A DNA stretch of 64,000 nucleotides from Deinococcus grandis (GCF_001485435.1 NZ_BCMS01000001.1:939501-1003500); one strand, 5' to 3'. Shown: positions 48,527 to 57,524, numbered from the stretch's first letter. Notes: generated by a model from the sequence alone, not told the origin. Numbers and translations are program-made.

Positions 48527-49147
48527 ATGACCGCGACGACCCCCAAAGTGCTCGACATCAAGGAAGCCATCGAAACCCGCCGCAGCATCCGCAAGTACGT
48601 CCAGGAACCCATGAACCAGGACGACCTGCACGAGATCCTGCGCCTCGCCAGCCTGGCCCCCAGCGCCTGGAACGCCCAGACGTGGCGCTTCGCCGTCGTG
48701 CAGGACGCCGCCATCAAGCAGCAGATCCAGGACGCCGCCTACGGTCAGGGCCAGATCACGAACGCCCCCGCCGTCATCGTCGTCTACAGCGACATGGAAG
48801 ACACCCTGGCCACCGTCGAGGAAACCGCGCACCCCGGCATGGGCGAAGCGGGCCGCACCGGCCAGCGCAACACCTTCGACGGCGTGTTCGGCGCCCAGCC
48901 CGTCGCCCAGCGCGGCCAGTGGGGCCTGAGCCAGGCGAACATCGCCTTCGGCTTCCTGATGCTCGCCGCCCGCGGCCTCGGCTACGACACCGTGCCCATG
49001 CTCGGCTTCGACCCCGCCAAGGTCAAGGAAATCCTCGGCCTGCCCGAGCACGTCCAGTTCGCCGGCCTGCTGCCCGTCGGCAAGCGCGCCGAAGACGGCT
49101 TCCCGCACCACCGCCACAGCGTCGAACGCATCACCAAGTTCTACTGA
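48527..49147 (+). CDS. Nitroreductase-family flavoprotein
   Basis: A 206-residue FMN-dependent NAD(P)H oxidoreductase of the nitroreductase fold. FMN-binding residues are visible in 'AIETRRSIRKYVQEPMNQDDLHEILRLASLAPSAWNAQTWRF', and the C-terminal half has 'QANIAFGFLMLAARGLGYDTVPMLGFDPAKVKEILGLPEHVQFAGLLPVGKR'. Relatives reduce quinones, nitro compounds or other electrophiles. It is probably repressed by the divergent HxlR protein and induced by reactive electrophiles. Confidence 0.92.
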   Translation: MTATTPKVLDIKEAIETRRSIRKYVQEPMNQDDLHEILRLASLAPSAWNAQTWRFAVVQDAAIKQQIQDAAYGQGQITNAPAVIVVYSDMEDTLATVEETAHPGMGEAGRTGQRNTFDGVFGAQPVAQRGQWGLSQANIAFGFLMLAARGLGYDTVPMLGFDPAKVKEILGLPEHVQFAGLLPVGKRAEDGFPHHRHSVERITKFY

Positions 49148-49195
49148 TCCGCCTCCCGGTGTCGGGCCCGCGCGCGCGGGCACACCGGACCCCAG

Positions 49196-49220
49196 ACCGC
49201 CCCCACCGGGGCGGTTTTTT
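49196..49220 (+). terminator. Rho-independent terminator after the nitroreductase gene
   Basis: ACCGCCCC (49196-49203) and GGGGCGGT (49208-49215) with a 4-nt loop, ending in TTTTTT. Confidence 0.95.
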
Positions 49221-49312
49221 CACATTCCCCCTGTCCCCCCACCGGTACTGCACCCGGCACGCCGTGCGGGCTGATATTCCACAGACACGCAAAGCCCTAC
49301 ACTGTGGAGCGC

Positions 49313-51001
49313 ATGAAAAACAACCTCCTCCTGATCGGCGCGGCGCTGACCCTCAGCAGCTGCTCCATGATCCTGGGCCCCTCCACCGTCGACGTCACCG
49401 TCATCGGCGTCAACGACTTCCACGGCAACCTGCTGCCCACCAGCTTCCGCGTGCCCGACCCCGCCGACCGCACCAAGACCCTGACCGTCCAGGCCGGCGG
49501 CGTCGAGGCCATCGGCGGCGTCCTGGCCGACGCCCGCAAGGCCAACCCCAACACCGTCTTCGTCGGCGTGGGAGACATGACCGGCGCCAGCCCCCTGATC
49601 AGCGCCCTGCTGCGCGACGAACCCACCATCGCCGCCCTGAACGGCCTGGGCATGGCCGTGAACGTCGTCGGGAACCACGAATTCGACAACGGCATCTCCG
49701 AACTCATGCGCTACCAGAAAGGCGGCTGCGACAGCAACGCCCCCGAACGCGCCTGCAAATTCAACAACACCTTCGAAGGCGCCAAGTACCAGTACATCGC
49801 CGCGAACGTCCTGGACGCTGCGACCGGCAAGCCCGTCTTCCCCGCGTACAAGATCGTGCAGGTCGGCAAGGCCAGGATCGCCTTCGTCGGCGCGGTCCTC
49901 AAGGACACCCCCACCGTCGTCACGCCCAGCGGCGTCGCCGGCCTGACCTTCGCGGACGAGGTCGCCAGCGTCAACGCCGTCATGCCCGAAATCAAGCGCC
50001 AGCGTCCCGACGCGGTCATCGCCCTGATCCACCAGGGCGGCGCGAGCAAGGACAGCTTCGACGTCGTGGACTGCAAGACCCTCAGCGGCGACATCGTCAA
50101 GATCGCCCAGGGCCTCGACGCGGGCATCGGCGCGATCATGACCGGCCACACCCACCGCGGCTACAACTGCGTCGTGCCCGACCCGGCCGGCAAACCCCGC
50201 ACCGTCATCCAGGGCGACTCGTACGGGCACCTGCTGCAGCGCCTCGACCTGCAGGTCGACACCCGCCTGCACAAACTCCTGAGCGTCAAGGCCAGCAACG
50301 TCGTCGTGGACGCCGCCAAGCAGGCCAAGGACCCCGCCATGACCGCCATCGTCACCCAGGCCAAGGGCCTCACCGACACCCTCAGCAAGCAGGTTGTCGC
50401 CACCCTGGGCGTCGAGCAGATCACCCGCACTGTGAACGCGGCCGGTGAAAGCCAGCTGGGCGACGTCATCGCCGACAGCCAGCTCGCCGCCGCCGCGCCC
50501 GCCGACAAGGGCGGCGCCGTGATCGCCTTCATGAACCCAGGCGGCATCCGCGCCGACCTGCCTGTGAACGTCCCCAACGCCAGCAAGCAGGTCACCTACG
50601 GCGACGTGTTCACCGTGCAGCCCTTCGGGAACGTCATGATGGTCGTCACCCTGACCGGCGCGCAGATCAAGGCCGCGCTGGAGCAGCAGTTCGACAACCC
50701 CGCCGCCGGACAGAACCGCATCCTGCAGGTCAGCCGGGGCTTCACGTACACCTGGGACAACGCCAAACCCAAGGGCGAGAAGGTCAGCGACGTCAAACTG
50801 AACGGCCAGCCCCTCGACCCGAATGCCAAGTACCGCGTGACCATGAACAACTTCCTCGCCGACGGCGGCGACGGCTTCACCGTGTTCGCACAGGGCACCG
50901 ACCGCCTGGGCGGCGCCGTGGACCTGGACGCCTTCCAGAACTACCTCAAATCCACCACCGTCACGCCCGAACCCGCCACCCGCATCACCCGCCTGAACTG
51001 A
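49313..51001 (+). CDS. 5'-nucleotidase/metallophosphatase lipoprotein
   Basis: A 562-residue exported two-domain nucleotidase. An N-terminal lipobox (LSSCS, Cys ~17) anchors it. The calcineurin-like domain has 'VIGVNDFHGNLLP' (D-x-H), 'VVGNHEFDNG' (GNHE) and 'AIMTGHTHRGYN' (GHTH), binding two metals. The C-terminal 5'-nucleotidase domain starts near residue 350 ('GVEQITRTVNAAGESQLGDVIADSQL', 'NPGGIRADL', 'NNFLADGGDGFTVF') and holds the substrate pocket. It would release nucleosides from external nucleotides. ATG 49313 is preferred over an in-frame GTG at 49304. Confidence 0.93.
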   Translation: MKNNLLLIGAALTLSSCSMILGPSTVDVTVIGVNDFHGNLLPTSFRVPDPADRTKTLTVQAGGVEAIGGVLADARKANPNTVFVGVGDMTGASPLISALLRDEPTIAALNGLGMAVNVVGNHEFDNGISELMRYQKGGCDSNAPERACKFNNTFEGAKYQYIAANVLDAATGKPVFPAYKIVQVGKARIAFVGAVLKDTPTVVTPSGVAGLTFADEVASVNAVMPEIKRQRPDAVIALIHQGGASKDSFDVVDCKTLSGDIVKIAQGLDAGIGAIMTGHTHRGYNCVVPDPAGKPRTVIQGDSYGHLLQRLDLQVDTRLHKLLSVKASNVVVDAAKQAKDPAMTAIVTQAKGLTDTLSKQVVATLGVEQITRTVNAAGESQLGDVIADSQLAAAAPADKGGAVIAFMNPGGIRADLPVNVPNASKQVTYGDVFTVQPFGNVMMVVTLTGAQIKAALEQQFDNPAAGQNRILQVSRGFTYTWDNAKPKGEKVSDVKLNGQPLDPNAKYRVTMNNFLADGGDGFTVFAQGTDRLGGAVDLDAFQNYLKSTTVTPEPATRITRLN

Positions 51002-51006
51002 CCTGA

Positions 51007-51140
51007 CAGCGGTTGGAAGTGGAATTGAAGGGCCAACACCACGCCCTTCAATTCCACTTCCAACCGCTGCCGTTGTCAGGTGCTCGCTCCGCTCGTTCAG
51101 GAGTATCGAAGGTTCCCTTCAATACTCCTGAATTCTGCTG
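51007..51140 (-). repeat. Family 3 repeat, TGA duplication
   Basis: A 134-bp element from CAGCGGTTGGAAG to CCTGAATTCTGCTG, flanked by TGA at 51004-51006 and 51141-51143, three bases past the stop of the nucleotidase gene. It holds a near-perfect stem of about 28 bp (CAGCGGTTGGAAGTGGAATT... with its complement). Confidence 0.9.
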
Positions 51141-51192
51141 TGAGACAGACGAGAGGCCGCGCGGACGCGGCCTCTTTCGCATTCCCGCCGGC

Positions 51193-52929
51193 TCACGCCT
51201 CCTGCACCCCGCCGCCCCCGACACGCCACTCGCGCGTGGCGACCCGTTCCACCAGCCGCCGGTCGTGACTGGCGAGCAGCACGGTGCCCGTGAAGTCCAG
51301 CAGCAGCGCCTCCAGCGCCTCGATGGCCCGCACGTCCAGGTGGTTGGTGGGTTCGTCGAGCAGCAGCACCTGTGAGCGCGTGACCCGCAGCCGCGCGAGG
51401 CTCAGGCGGGTGCGCTGCCCCCCGGACAGGCCCGAGAGCGGGAAGGCCGGGCCGCCCGGCACCTCCAGCGCCGCCGCGACCTCGTGCAGCTGGTGCGGCG
51501 TCAGCAGCGGGTTGGCGTCCAGCAGCGCGTCCCCCACGGTGCCCAGCCCGAGCAGTTCCTCGCCGTGCTGCCCGATCAGGCTGACGGTCAGACCCGCGCC
51601 CCACGTCACGGCGCCCGCGTGCGGCACCTCGTCCAGCAGGGCGCGCAGCAGCGTGCTCTTGCCGCCCCCGTTCGGGCCGGTCAGGGCCACCCGGTCGCCC
51701 CGGCGGACGTGCAGGGTCACGCCGGACAGCACCACCCCGGAGCCACGCGTCACGCCCAGATCCCGGACGGTCAGCACCTCCAGCGGCCCCGGCGGCACGG
51801 GCGGCATCGTCAGCCGCAGCGTCCGCGCGTCCCGGAACGGCTTGTCCGGCGCCCCGGTGTCCATCCGCTCGATCTGCCGCTCCATGGCCCGCGCGCGGTT
51901 CGAGAACAGCACCTGCGCCCGCCCCGCCTTGTGCGTGGACAGGAACTTGTCGTTGTCCCGCGCCCGCGAGCGGTTCTCCTCGACGCTGCCCCTGCTGTTC
52001 AGGCGGCGCCGCTCCTCGTCCAGCGCGGCGCGCTTGCGGCGGTACGCCTCGAAATCACGGGCCTGCGCCTCGCGCAGCGTGGCCTTCAGGGCCATCGCCG
52101 CAGAGTAATTCCCGGGGTACACGCTCACAGCGGTTTTCAGGGGTGTTGAGGGGCTCCCTCAGCATCCCTGAAACGAGCAGAGCGAGTACCCGCATACAAC
52201 AGCGGTTGGAAGTGGAATTGAAGGGCGTGCTGTTGGCCCTTCAATGGAACTGGAAACCGCTGTCAGCGTGCCGCGTTCCAGTTCCGCCACGCCGGTCGCC
52301 ACCTCGTCCAGAAACGCCCGGTCGTGGCTGGCCAGCACGAACGCCGCGTCCGACGCCCGGATCCAGTCCCGCAGCCACGCCGCGCCCCCTGCGTCCAGAT
52401 GGTTGGTCGGTTCGTCCAGCAGGTACACATCCGCCGGGGCCAGCAGCAGCGCCGCCAGCAGCACCCGCCGCGCCTGCCCACCCGACAGCCGGTCCGCGCG
52501 CGCTCCGGCGTCCAGTCCCAGCCCGGCCAGCACCGCCGCCGCGCGGCCCGCGAAGTCGTACCCGCCCGAGAGCCGGTAGGCTTCCTCGGCGCCCGCGAAG
52601 GCCAGCAGCGCCGCCTCCGACCCGTCCGAGAGCGCCGCCGAGGCCGCCTCGAACGCCACCTGGGCCGCGGCCAGTGCCGGGGGCGTCACGGCCTCCAGCA
52701 CCGATCCACCCATTACCTGAGCCTGCGCCAGCAGCGCCACGCGGCCCGAGCGCGTCACCACGCCCGCATCCGGCGCGTCCAGCCCCGCCAGCACGCGCAG
52801 CAGCGTGCTCTTGCCGCTGCCATTCTCGCCGACCAGCGCCAGCCGTTCCCCGGCCCCCACGGTCAGCTCCACACCCGAAAACACCATACGGTCCGCGAAC
52901 GACCGCGCCACACCACTTGCCATCAGCAT
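51193..52929 (-). pseudogene. ABC-F family ATPase gene interrupted by a repeat
   Basis: Two fragments together form one ABC-F protein. The upstream part (52929-52266) has ATPase domain 1: 'GENGSGKSTLLRVLAG', 'DRLSGGQARRVLLAALLL', 'LLDEPTNHLDAGG'. The downstream part (52124-51193) starts with the inter-domain helical linker ('YPGNYSAAMALKATLREAQARDFEAYRRKRAALDEERRRL') and has domain 2: 'GPNGGGKSTLLRAL', 'LSGLSGGQRTRLSLARL', 'LLDEPTNHLDVRAIEAL'. A family 3 repeat with its 3-bp duplication lies exactly between them. Removing 138 bp restores ...ERGTLSVYPGNY... in frame, 532 residues. ABC-F proteins act on ribosomes, some giving antibiotic protection. As it stands, domain 1 runs ~35 codons into the repeat and stops at 52159; domain 2 might be made separately from GTG 52128. 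Confidence 0.88.
52128..52262 (+). repeat. Family 3 repeat inside the ABC-F gene, TCA duplication
   Basis: A 135-bp element with terminal inverted repeats CAGCGGTTTTCAG and TGGAAACCGCTG, flanked by TCA at 52125-52127 and 52263-52265. The interrupted gene defines both boundaries to the base, so this is the reference copy of the family. Confidence 0.95.
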
Positions 52930-53131
52930 CAATTCATCCCCCTGACGGGACAGGCCCGCCCGCACGCGGCAGGCGGCAACTCGGCACACGGCAGTCAGGG
53001 GTTACAGACGCAAGGCAGGAAAGTCCTTTGAATGAGCGGAGGGCCGGAACAACCGGGTCAGCCCGGCGATCAAGACAGACCGTACCACCTGCCGCGCGGG
53101 GAACACATGCGCCGGATGGCGGAGGGATCCC

Positions 53132-53944
53132 TCAGCTCTCGGCAGGCACGTCCGGGAAGCTGCTGAGGGGGAAGGTGTCCACGTTCGCGCTGCGCTGCTG
53201 CACCAGCACTCCGCCGTCCACGACCACGAACTGACCCGTCACGTACGCCGCGTCGTCCGACGTGAGGAACGCCGCCGCGCCCGTCATGTCCTCGGCGGTG
53301 CCGTAGCGGCCCAGCGGCACGGTCTTCTCCCGCTGCGCCAGATCCTCGCCGCTCAGGCCGTACGTGTTGATGAAGCCCGGCGTGATCCCGTTCACGCGCA
53401 CCCCGTACGGCGCCATGTCCAGCGCCAGCGCCCGCGTGAACGCCTCCACGCCGCCCTTCGCCGCGTCGTACGACGTGAAGCCCCGGTGCGAGCGGGTCGC
53501 GCCGCCACTCGACACGTTCAGGATCACGCCGCGCCGCCGCGCCGCCATGCCCCGCGCCGCCCGGTGACTGCACAGGAACACGCTCTTGAGGTTCACGCGC
53601 AGGAACAGGTCCCACCACGCCTCGTCCGCGTCCAGGAAGTGCCGCTGGTCACTCGTCAGGGCCGCGTTGTTCACGAGCACGTCCACTGGCCCGAGATGAG
53701 CCTCGGTCGCCGCGAAGATCGCCTCCACGCCCTCCTGCACGCTCACGTCCCCCGGCACGCTCAATGCCCGCGCGCCCGCCCCCGTCAGGGCGCCCACGAC
53801 CGCCTGCGCCGCCGCCGCGGTCACGTCGTTCACCGCGACGCGCGCCCCCTCTGCGGCATACCGGTGCGCCAGCGCCGCGCCGATCCCACCCCCCGCCCCC
53901 GTGATGAGCACCGTCTTTCCCGTGAACCGCTGCAAAGTCGTCAT
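53132..53944 (-). CDS. Short-chain dehydrogenase/reductase
   Basis: A 270-residue classical SDR. The cofactor motif is 'VLITGAGGGIGAALAHRYAAEGARVAVNDV' (TGxxxGxG, with an Asp at the end of beta-2 favouring NAD+), then NNAA, the catalytic Ser in 'VSSGG', the YDAAK active site, and 'ITPGFINT'. The C-terminal tail 'VVVDGGVLV' is typical. The substrate is unknown. TACCCT lies 7 nt before the ATG (leaderless). The 52930-53131 region shows no further gene. Confidence 0.92.
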   Translation of the reverse strand: MTTLQRFTGKTVLITGAGGGIGAALAHRYAAEGARVAVNDVTAAAAQAVVGALTGAGARALSVPGDVSVQEGVEAIFAATEAHLGPVDVLVNNAALTSDQRHFLDADEAWWDLFLRVNLKSVFLCSHRAARGMAARRRGVILNVSSGGATRSHRGFTSYDAAKGGVEAFTRALALDMAPYGVRVNGITPGFINTYGLSGEDLAQREKTVPLGRYGTAEDMTGAAAFLTSDDAAYVTGQFVVVDGGVLVQQRSANVDTFPLSSFPDVPAES

Positions 53945-53978
53945 GACGCACAGGGTACGGCAGGGGAGAGGATTCGGC

Positions 53979-54530
53979 TCAGGACGTCCGGTCGGATGGG
54001 TCGGGCAGGTCAGCCAGAGTGACTCCCTCAGCGTGCAGGAGTTGCGCGATGCACTCCCGGATGCCGAACAGGTCGTGGTAGGTGACAGGAGGAACGGGAA
54101 GTGGTGGTGGAGCCTCGGTCGCCGCTTCCCAGCCCAGGTCGCCAACCCGGCGGGCGTGTCTGTTGAAGATCGGGCTGCCGATGGGGAGCGCTCGCTGGAA
54201 CCACCAGGGTTCCCGTCCTTCCATGATCCCGATCTGGCCCAGCCCAATGACGCTGTCATCCGGTGAGGTCAGCAGGCGATCCACGAAAGTGAACGTCGCA
54301 TGCAGGGCCGCGTTTCTGCCATGAGAGATAGGCAGTCGGAGAAGCAGTTCGATGTATGGCGCGAACAGCCCTTCAACCAGAAAATACAGGCCGGGAATAC
54401 CGTTTTCGCTGAACACTTCGTCTGCGGCCAGTTGATCGTAGGCGGGTTGCAGGTGCGGGAAGGCGGCCTGCCACTGCTCGCGCACGTTCAGGGTCGTCAG
54501 CGCCTCAGGTGCAGCCATACCTGCCCTCAC
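53979..54530 (-). CDS. Immunity-type protein of uncertain family
   Basis: A 179- to 183-residue cytoplasmic protein: 'WQAAFPHLQPAYDQLAADEVFSENGIPGLYFLVEGLFAPYIELLL', then 'ATFTFVDRLLTSPDDSVIGLGQIGIMEGREPWWFQRALPI'. The pattern resembles DUF7674-like immunity proteins linked to bacterial toxins, recognised by eye only. It is slightly less G+C-rich than the neighbours. The start is either GTG 54530, overlapping the TGA of the zinc permease gene (GTGA), or ATG 54518. No toxin gene is near. Confidence 0.6.
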   Translation of the reverse strand: MRAGMAAPEALTTLNVREQWQAAFPHLQPAYDQLAADEVFSENGIPGLYFLVEGLFAPYIELLLRLPISHGRNAALHATFTFVDRLLTSPDDSVIGLGQIGIMEGREPWWFQRALPIGSPIFNRHARRVGDLGWEAATEAPPPLPVPPVTYHDLFGIRECIAQLLHAEGVTLADLPDPSDRTS

Positions 54531-55315
54531 TCCCGCCTGCGCAGCGCCAGTGCCGCCAGGAAGATGGCGGTGTTCACGAGGACGATGGTCGCGCCGGGGG
54601 CGGTGTCCTGGTAGTAGCTGAGGTACAGCCCCGTCACGCCGCCGACGGTGCCGAGCGCGGCGGCGAGGAGCATCATCTTCCTGAGGCTGCGGGCGAGCAG
54701 GCGCGCGGCGGCGCTGGAGGTGATGAGCAGGCTGACGCTGAGGGTCGTCCCGACGAGCTGCACGGTCAGCACGACGACGAGGCCGATCAGGATCAGCAGC
54801 AGACTCTCGAGGCGGCGGACGGGGAGGCCGACGGCGCGCGCCTCGGTCGGGTCGAAGGACGCGAGGAGGAGTTCCTTCTGGATGGCGGTGAGGATGCCGC
54901 CCACGACGACCGTGACGGCCAGGGCGCCCCACAGGTCGGCGGGCGTGACGCCGAGGGGGTTGCCGATCAGGAAGTTGCTGAGGTCCGTGGTGAAGGTCGG
55001 GGCGCGCGACAGCATGACGATACCCAGCGCGAACATGCCGACGAACACGATGCCGATGGCGCTGTCCTGCTTCAGGCCGCTGCGCCGCCCGATCGCGCCG
55101 ATACCGAGGGCGGTGAGGACGGCGGCGATGAGTGCCCCGACGAGCAGGTTGCCCTGCATGAGGAACGCGCCGACGATGCCGGGGAACACGGCGTGGCTCA
55201 TGGCGTCCCCGATGTAACTCAGGCCGCGCAGCACCACCCACGCCCCGACGAGGGCGCACAGGACGCTGACGAGCACCACGGCCAGCAGCGCGCGGGTGAA
55301 GAAGTCGAATTGCAT
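54527..55315 (-). CDS. znuB: Zinc/manganese ABC transporter permease
   Basis: A 262-residue membrane subunit of the ABC-3 family with eight or nine hydrophobic helices. Family features are 'LVSVLCALVGAWVVLRGLSYIGDAMSHAVFPGIVGAFLM' at the N-terminus and 'SFDPTEARAVGLPVRRLESLLLILIGLVVVLTVQLVGTTLSVSLLITSSAAARLLARSL' (helical cytoplasmic loop and pore). It forms an importer with the adjacent ATPase and the binding protein. The metal is inferred from the binding protein and neighbouring cobW/rpmB to be zinc; manganese remains possible. Confidence 0.9.
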   Translation of the reverse strand: MQFDFFTRALLAVVLVSVLCALVGAWVVLRGLSYIGDAMSHAVFPGIVGAFLMQGNLLVGALIAAVLTALGIGAIGRRSGLKQDSAIGIVFVGMFALGIVMLSRAPTFTTDLSNFLIGNPLGVTPADLWGALAVTVVVGGILTAIQKELLLASFDPTEARAVGLPVRRLESLLLILIGLVVVLTVQLVGTTLSVSLLITSSAAARLLARSLRKMMLLAAALGTVGGVTGLYLSYYQDTAPGATIVLVNTAIFLAALALRRRE

Positions 55316-55412
55316 TGGATCGGTCAGCAGGTGCAAGGGAGTCCTCGAAGGTGCGGGAAGGTGGTCAGGCCGGGGGTGTCATCCATCATCTTTCAACCAT
55401 CACCCATCCACC

Positions 55413-56135
55413 TCACGCCTCGGCGTGCGTGTGCCCCAGGAAGCTGGTGCTGAACGTCGCCTCGATGTTCTGGGTGGTGTACACCTGTTCGGGCGTGCCG
55501 TCGGCGATCACGCGGCGGTTCACGAGCACCAGGTGGTCGCACCAGCGCCGCGCCTGTTCGAGGTCGTGCGTGACCATCACGACAGCGCGGCCCCTGTCGG
55601 CCTGCCGCCGCAGGAGGGCCATCAGGGTTTCCTGGGTGGCGGCGTCCACGCCGGTCAGGGGTTCGTCCAGCAGCAGCAGGTGGCCCTGGCGGGCCAGCAT
55701 GCGGGCCAGCAGCACCCGCTGCCGCTGCCCCCCGGACAGCGCGCCGATGTGGCGCCCCCGCAGGTCGAACACGCCGGTTTCCTTCAGGGCGTCCTCCACG
55801 ATCTGCCTGTCCTTCCGGCCCGGCCAGCGCAGCCAGCCCAGGCGACCCGTGCGGCCCATCATGGCGACGTCCCAGACGGTCACGGGAAAGCCCCAGTCGA
55901 GCGTCTGTTGCTGCGGCACGTAGCTGATGCAGCCGCGCGCGGTGTGCCCCGGGTCGAAGCGCACGGCACCTTCGGGGTCGGGCAGCAGGCCCACCAGGGT
56001 TTTCAGGAGGGTGCTCTTGCCCGCGCCGTTCGGGCCGATGATCGCGCTGAACGATCCCGCCTCGAAGCGCACGCTGGCGTGCTCCAGCGCCGTCTGCGGG
56101 CCGTATCTCACTGTCAGGTTCTCGACGCCCAGCAT
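55413..56135 (-). CDS. znuC: Zinc/manganese ABC transporter ATPase
   Basis: A 240-residue ATPase: Walker A 'GPNGAGKSTLLKTLVG', Q-loop 'YVPQQQTLDWGFPVTVWDVAMMGR' (the QQ...DW.FP sequence is typical of Mn/Zn ABC-3 systems), signature LSGGQRQRV, Walker B 'LLLLDEPLTGVD' and H-loop 'MVTHDL'. It powers the permease encoded downstream. ATG 56135 lies 6 nt after a TATGCT box, so it may have its own leaderless promoter apart from znuA, from which it is separated by a repeat-rich 217 bp. Confidence 0.93.
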   Translation of the reverse strand: MLGVENLTVRYGPQTALEHASVRFEAGSFSAIIGPNGAGKSTLLKTLVGLLPDPEGAVRFDPGHTARGCISYVPQQQTLDWGFPVTVWDVAMMGRTGRLGWLRWPGRKDRQIVEDALKETGVFDLRGRHIGALSGGQRQRVLLARMLARQGHLLLLDEPLTGVDAATQETLMALLRRQADRGRAVVMVTHDLEQARRWCDHLVLVNRRVIADGTPEQVYTTQNIEATFSTSFLGHTHAEA

Positions 56136-56185
56136 CAGACCAGCATACCTCCCCGCGCGATGATGTTGCGAGCGCAGAATCAAAA

Positions 56186-56341
56186 ATGGGTTGTGGGTTG
56201 TGGGTTGTGGGAAGTGGGCAGTGGGCAGTGGTGAGTGGGAAGTGGAAGGGAGGCGGCATCGCAATTCCTTTCTGGCCTGCTCCTGACGTGTTGACCCAGG
56301 CAGACCACCCCACTCCCCACTTCCTACTGCCCACAACCCAC
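56186..56341. repeat. GTGGG-rich repeat with long imperfect inverted arms
   Basis: The left side has GGGTTGT three times in tandem, then GGGCAGT twice. The right side (about 56318-56340) carries the complement (CCACTTCCTACTGCCCACAACCC). The two could pair as a long imperfect hairpin. It lies between znuA and znuC and is unlike the TNA repeat families. Confidence 0.65.
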
Positions 56342-56352
56342 TCCTTCCTGCC

Positions 56353-57282
56353 TCAGCGCATTTTCAGTGCTTTCACCATGATGTCCACGTTCGTCCGGAA
56401 TGCCTTGAGGTACGTCTCGCCGCCGCTGCCCTTGGGCCCGAGGGCGTCGGTGTACAGCGCGGGGGCGATGCGCGCGCCGGTCTCGCGGGCGAGCGTCTGG
56501 GCGAGGCGGGCGTTGACGGTGTTCTCCGTGAAGATCACCTTCGCCCCGGCTTTTTTCATGGTCTGGGTCAGCACGGCGAGTTCGCGGGCGCTGGGTTCCC
56601 GTTCGGTGCTCAGGCCCGGAATGACGGCGCCGATCAGGCGCAGCCCGTACCGCTCGGCAAGGTAGTGGAGGCTGTCGTGGTTGGTCACGAGGACGCGTTG
56701 CGCGGCGGGGAACGTGGCGAACTGTTTCTTCGCGTAGGCGTCGGCGGCGCTGATGGCTTTCAGGTGCGCGGCGGCGTTCTTCGCGTAGGTGGCCTTCCCG
56801 GCGGGGTCGAGGCGGGTCAGGGCCGCCTGGGTGTTCTTCACGTACCCGGCGGCCAGGGTAGCGTCCCACCACGCGTGCGGGTCGAGCGGGCCGTGGTCGT
56901 CGTGCTCGTCGTGCCCGGCCTCCGCGTGGTCCTCGCCTTCCCCGGCGGGGTGCAGCTTCAGGCCCGCCGTGAGCTCCTGCACGGGCACTTTGGGCGCGCT
57001 GGCCTTCAGTTTGGGCAGCCAGGGTTCCAGGCCCGCGCCGTTCGCGAACAGGGTGCGGCTGCGGGCGAGGTCGCGGATCGCGCCGGTGCTGGGCTGGAAG
57101 GTGTGGGTGTCCCCGCCGGGCGGCACGATGACGTTCACGCTGACGCGGGTGCCGCCGACGGCCTTCACGAAGTCCGCGATGATCGTGGTGGTCGCGCTGA
57201 CCTGCAGGGGCGCGGCCTGCGCCGTGGGTGCGGCGCACGCGGCGAGCAGCAGCGCGGGCAGGAGGAGGTGGGGGCGCCTCAC
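56353..57282 (-). CDS. znuA: Zinc ABC transporter periplasmic binding protein
   Basis: A 309-residue cluster-9 metal-binding protein. A signal region (RPHLLLPALLLAACAAPTAQA) with a possible lipobox (LAACA) is followed by 'VSATTTIIADFVKAVGG' and 'VNVIVPPGGDTHTFQP' (first metal His), then a His/Asp/Glu-rich loop (EDHAEAGHDEHDDHG) characteristic of zinc-specific members, 'DPHAWWD', 'VTNHDSLHYLAERYGL' and 'VIFTENTVN'. The GTG start at 57282 overlaps the TGA of rpmB (GTGA), so translation is coupled. The His-rich loop favours zinc over manganese. Confidence 0.92.
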   Translation of the reverse strand: MRRPHLLLPALLLAACAAPTAQAAPLQVSATTTIIADFVKAVGGTRVSVNVIVPPGGDTHTFQPSTGAIRDLARSRTLFANGAGLEPWLPKLKASAPKVPVQELTAGLKLHPAGEGEDHAEAGHDEHDDHGPLDPHAWWDATLAAGYVKNTQAALTRLDPAGKATYAKNAAAHLKAISAADAYAKKQFATFPAAQRVLVTNHDSLHYLAERYGLRLIGAVIPGLSTEREPSARELAVLTQTMKKAGAKVIFTENTVNARLAQTLARETGARIAPALYTDALGPKGSGGETYLKAFRTNVDIMVKALKMR

Positions 57283-57524
57283 AGCAGTTCGATGCCCCGG
57301 TACGGGCCGCGGCTGAGGGTGCGCAGGGCGTTGGCGCTGAGCCAGACGGTCTTCGTGACGCCGCCCTCGCGGATGGCGCGCTTGTGGAGGTTGGCGCGCT
57401 GCACGCGCCGGGTCACGCCGGTGACCTTGCGGCCCACACCGCCCTGCGCGCGGGCCTTGCCGCGCCGGGTGACGCTGTTCACCACGAGGTTCTTCTTGCC
57501 GGTCAGGTAGCATTCACGACTCAT
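57279..57524 (-). CDS. rpmB: 50S ribosomal protein L28
   Basis: An 81-residue large-subunit protein: MSRECYLTGKKNLVVNSVTR at the start and 'RRVQRANLHKRAI...TVWLSANALRTLSRGPYRGIEL'. It holds a single Cys and no CxxC pairs, so it is the zinc-free form. AAGGAG lies 9 nt before the ATG. It is directly coupled to znuA. Zinc-independent L28 in a zinc uptake operon is a known way to save zinc. Confidence 0.95.
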   Translation of the reverse strand: MSRECYLTGKKNLVVNSVTRRGKARAQGGVGRKVTGVTRRVQRANLHKRAIREGGVTKTVWLSANALRTLSRGPYRGIELL

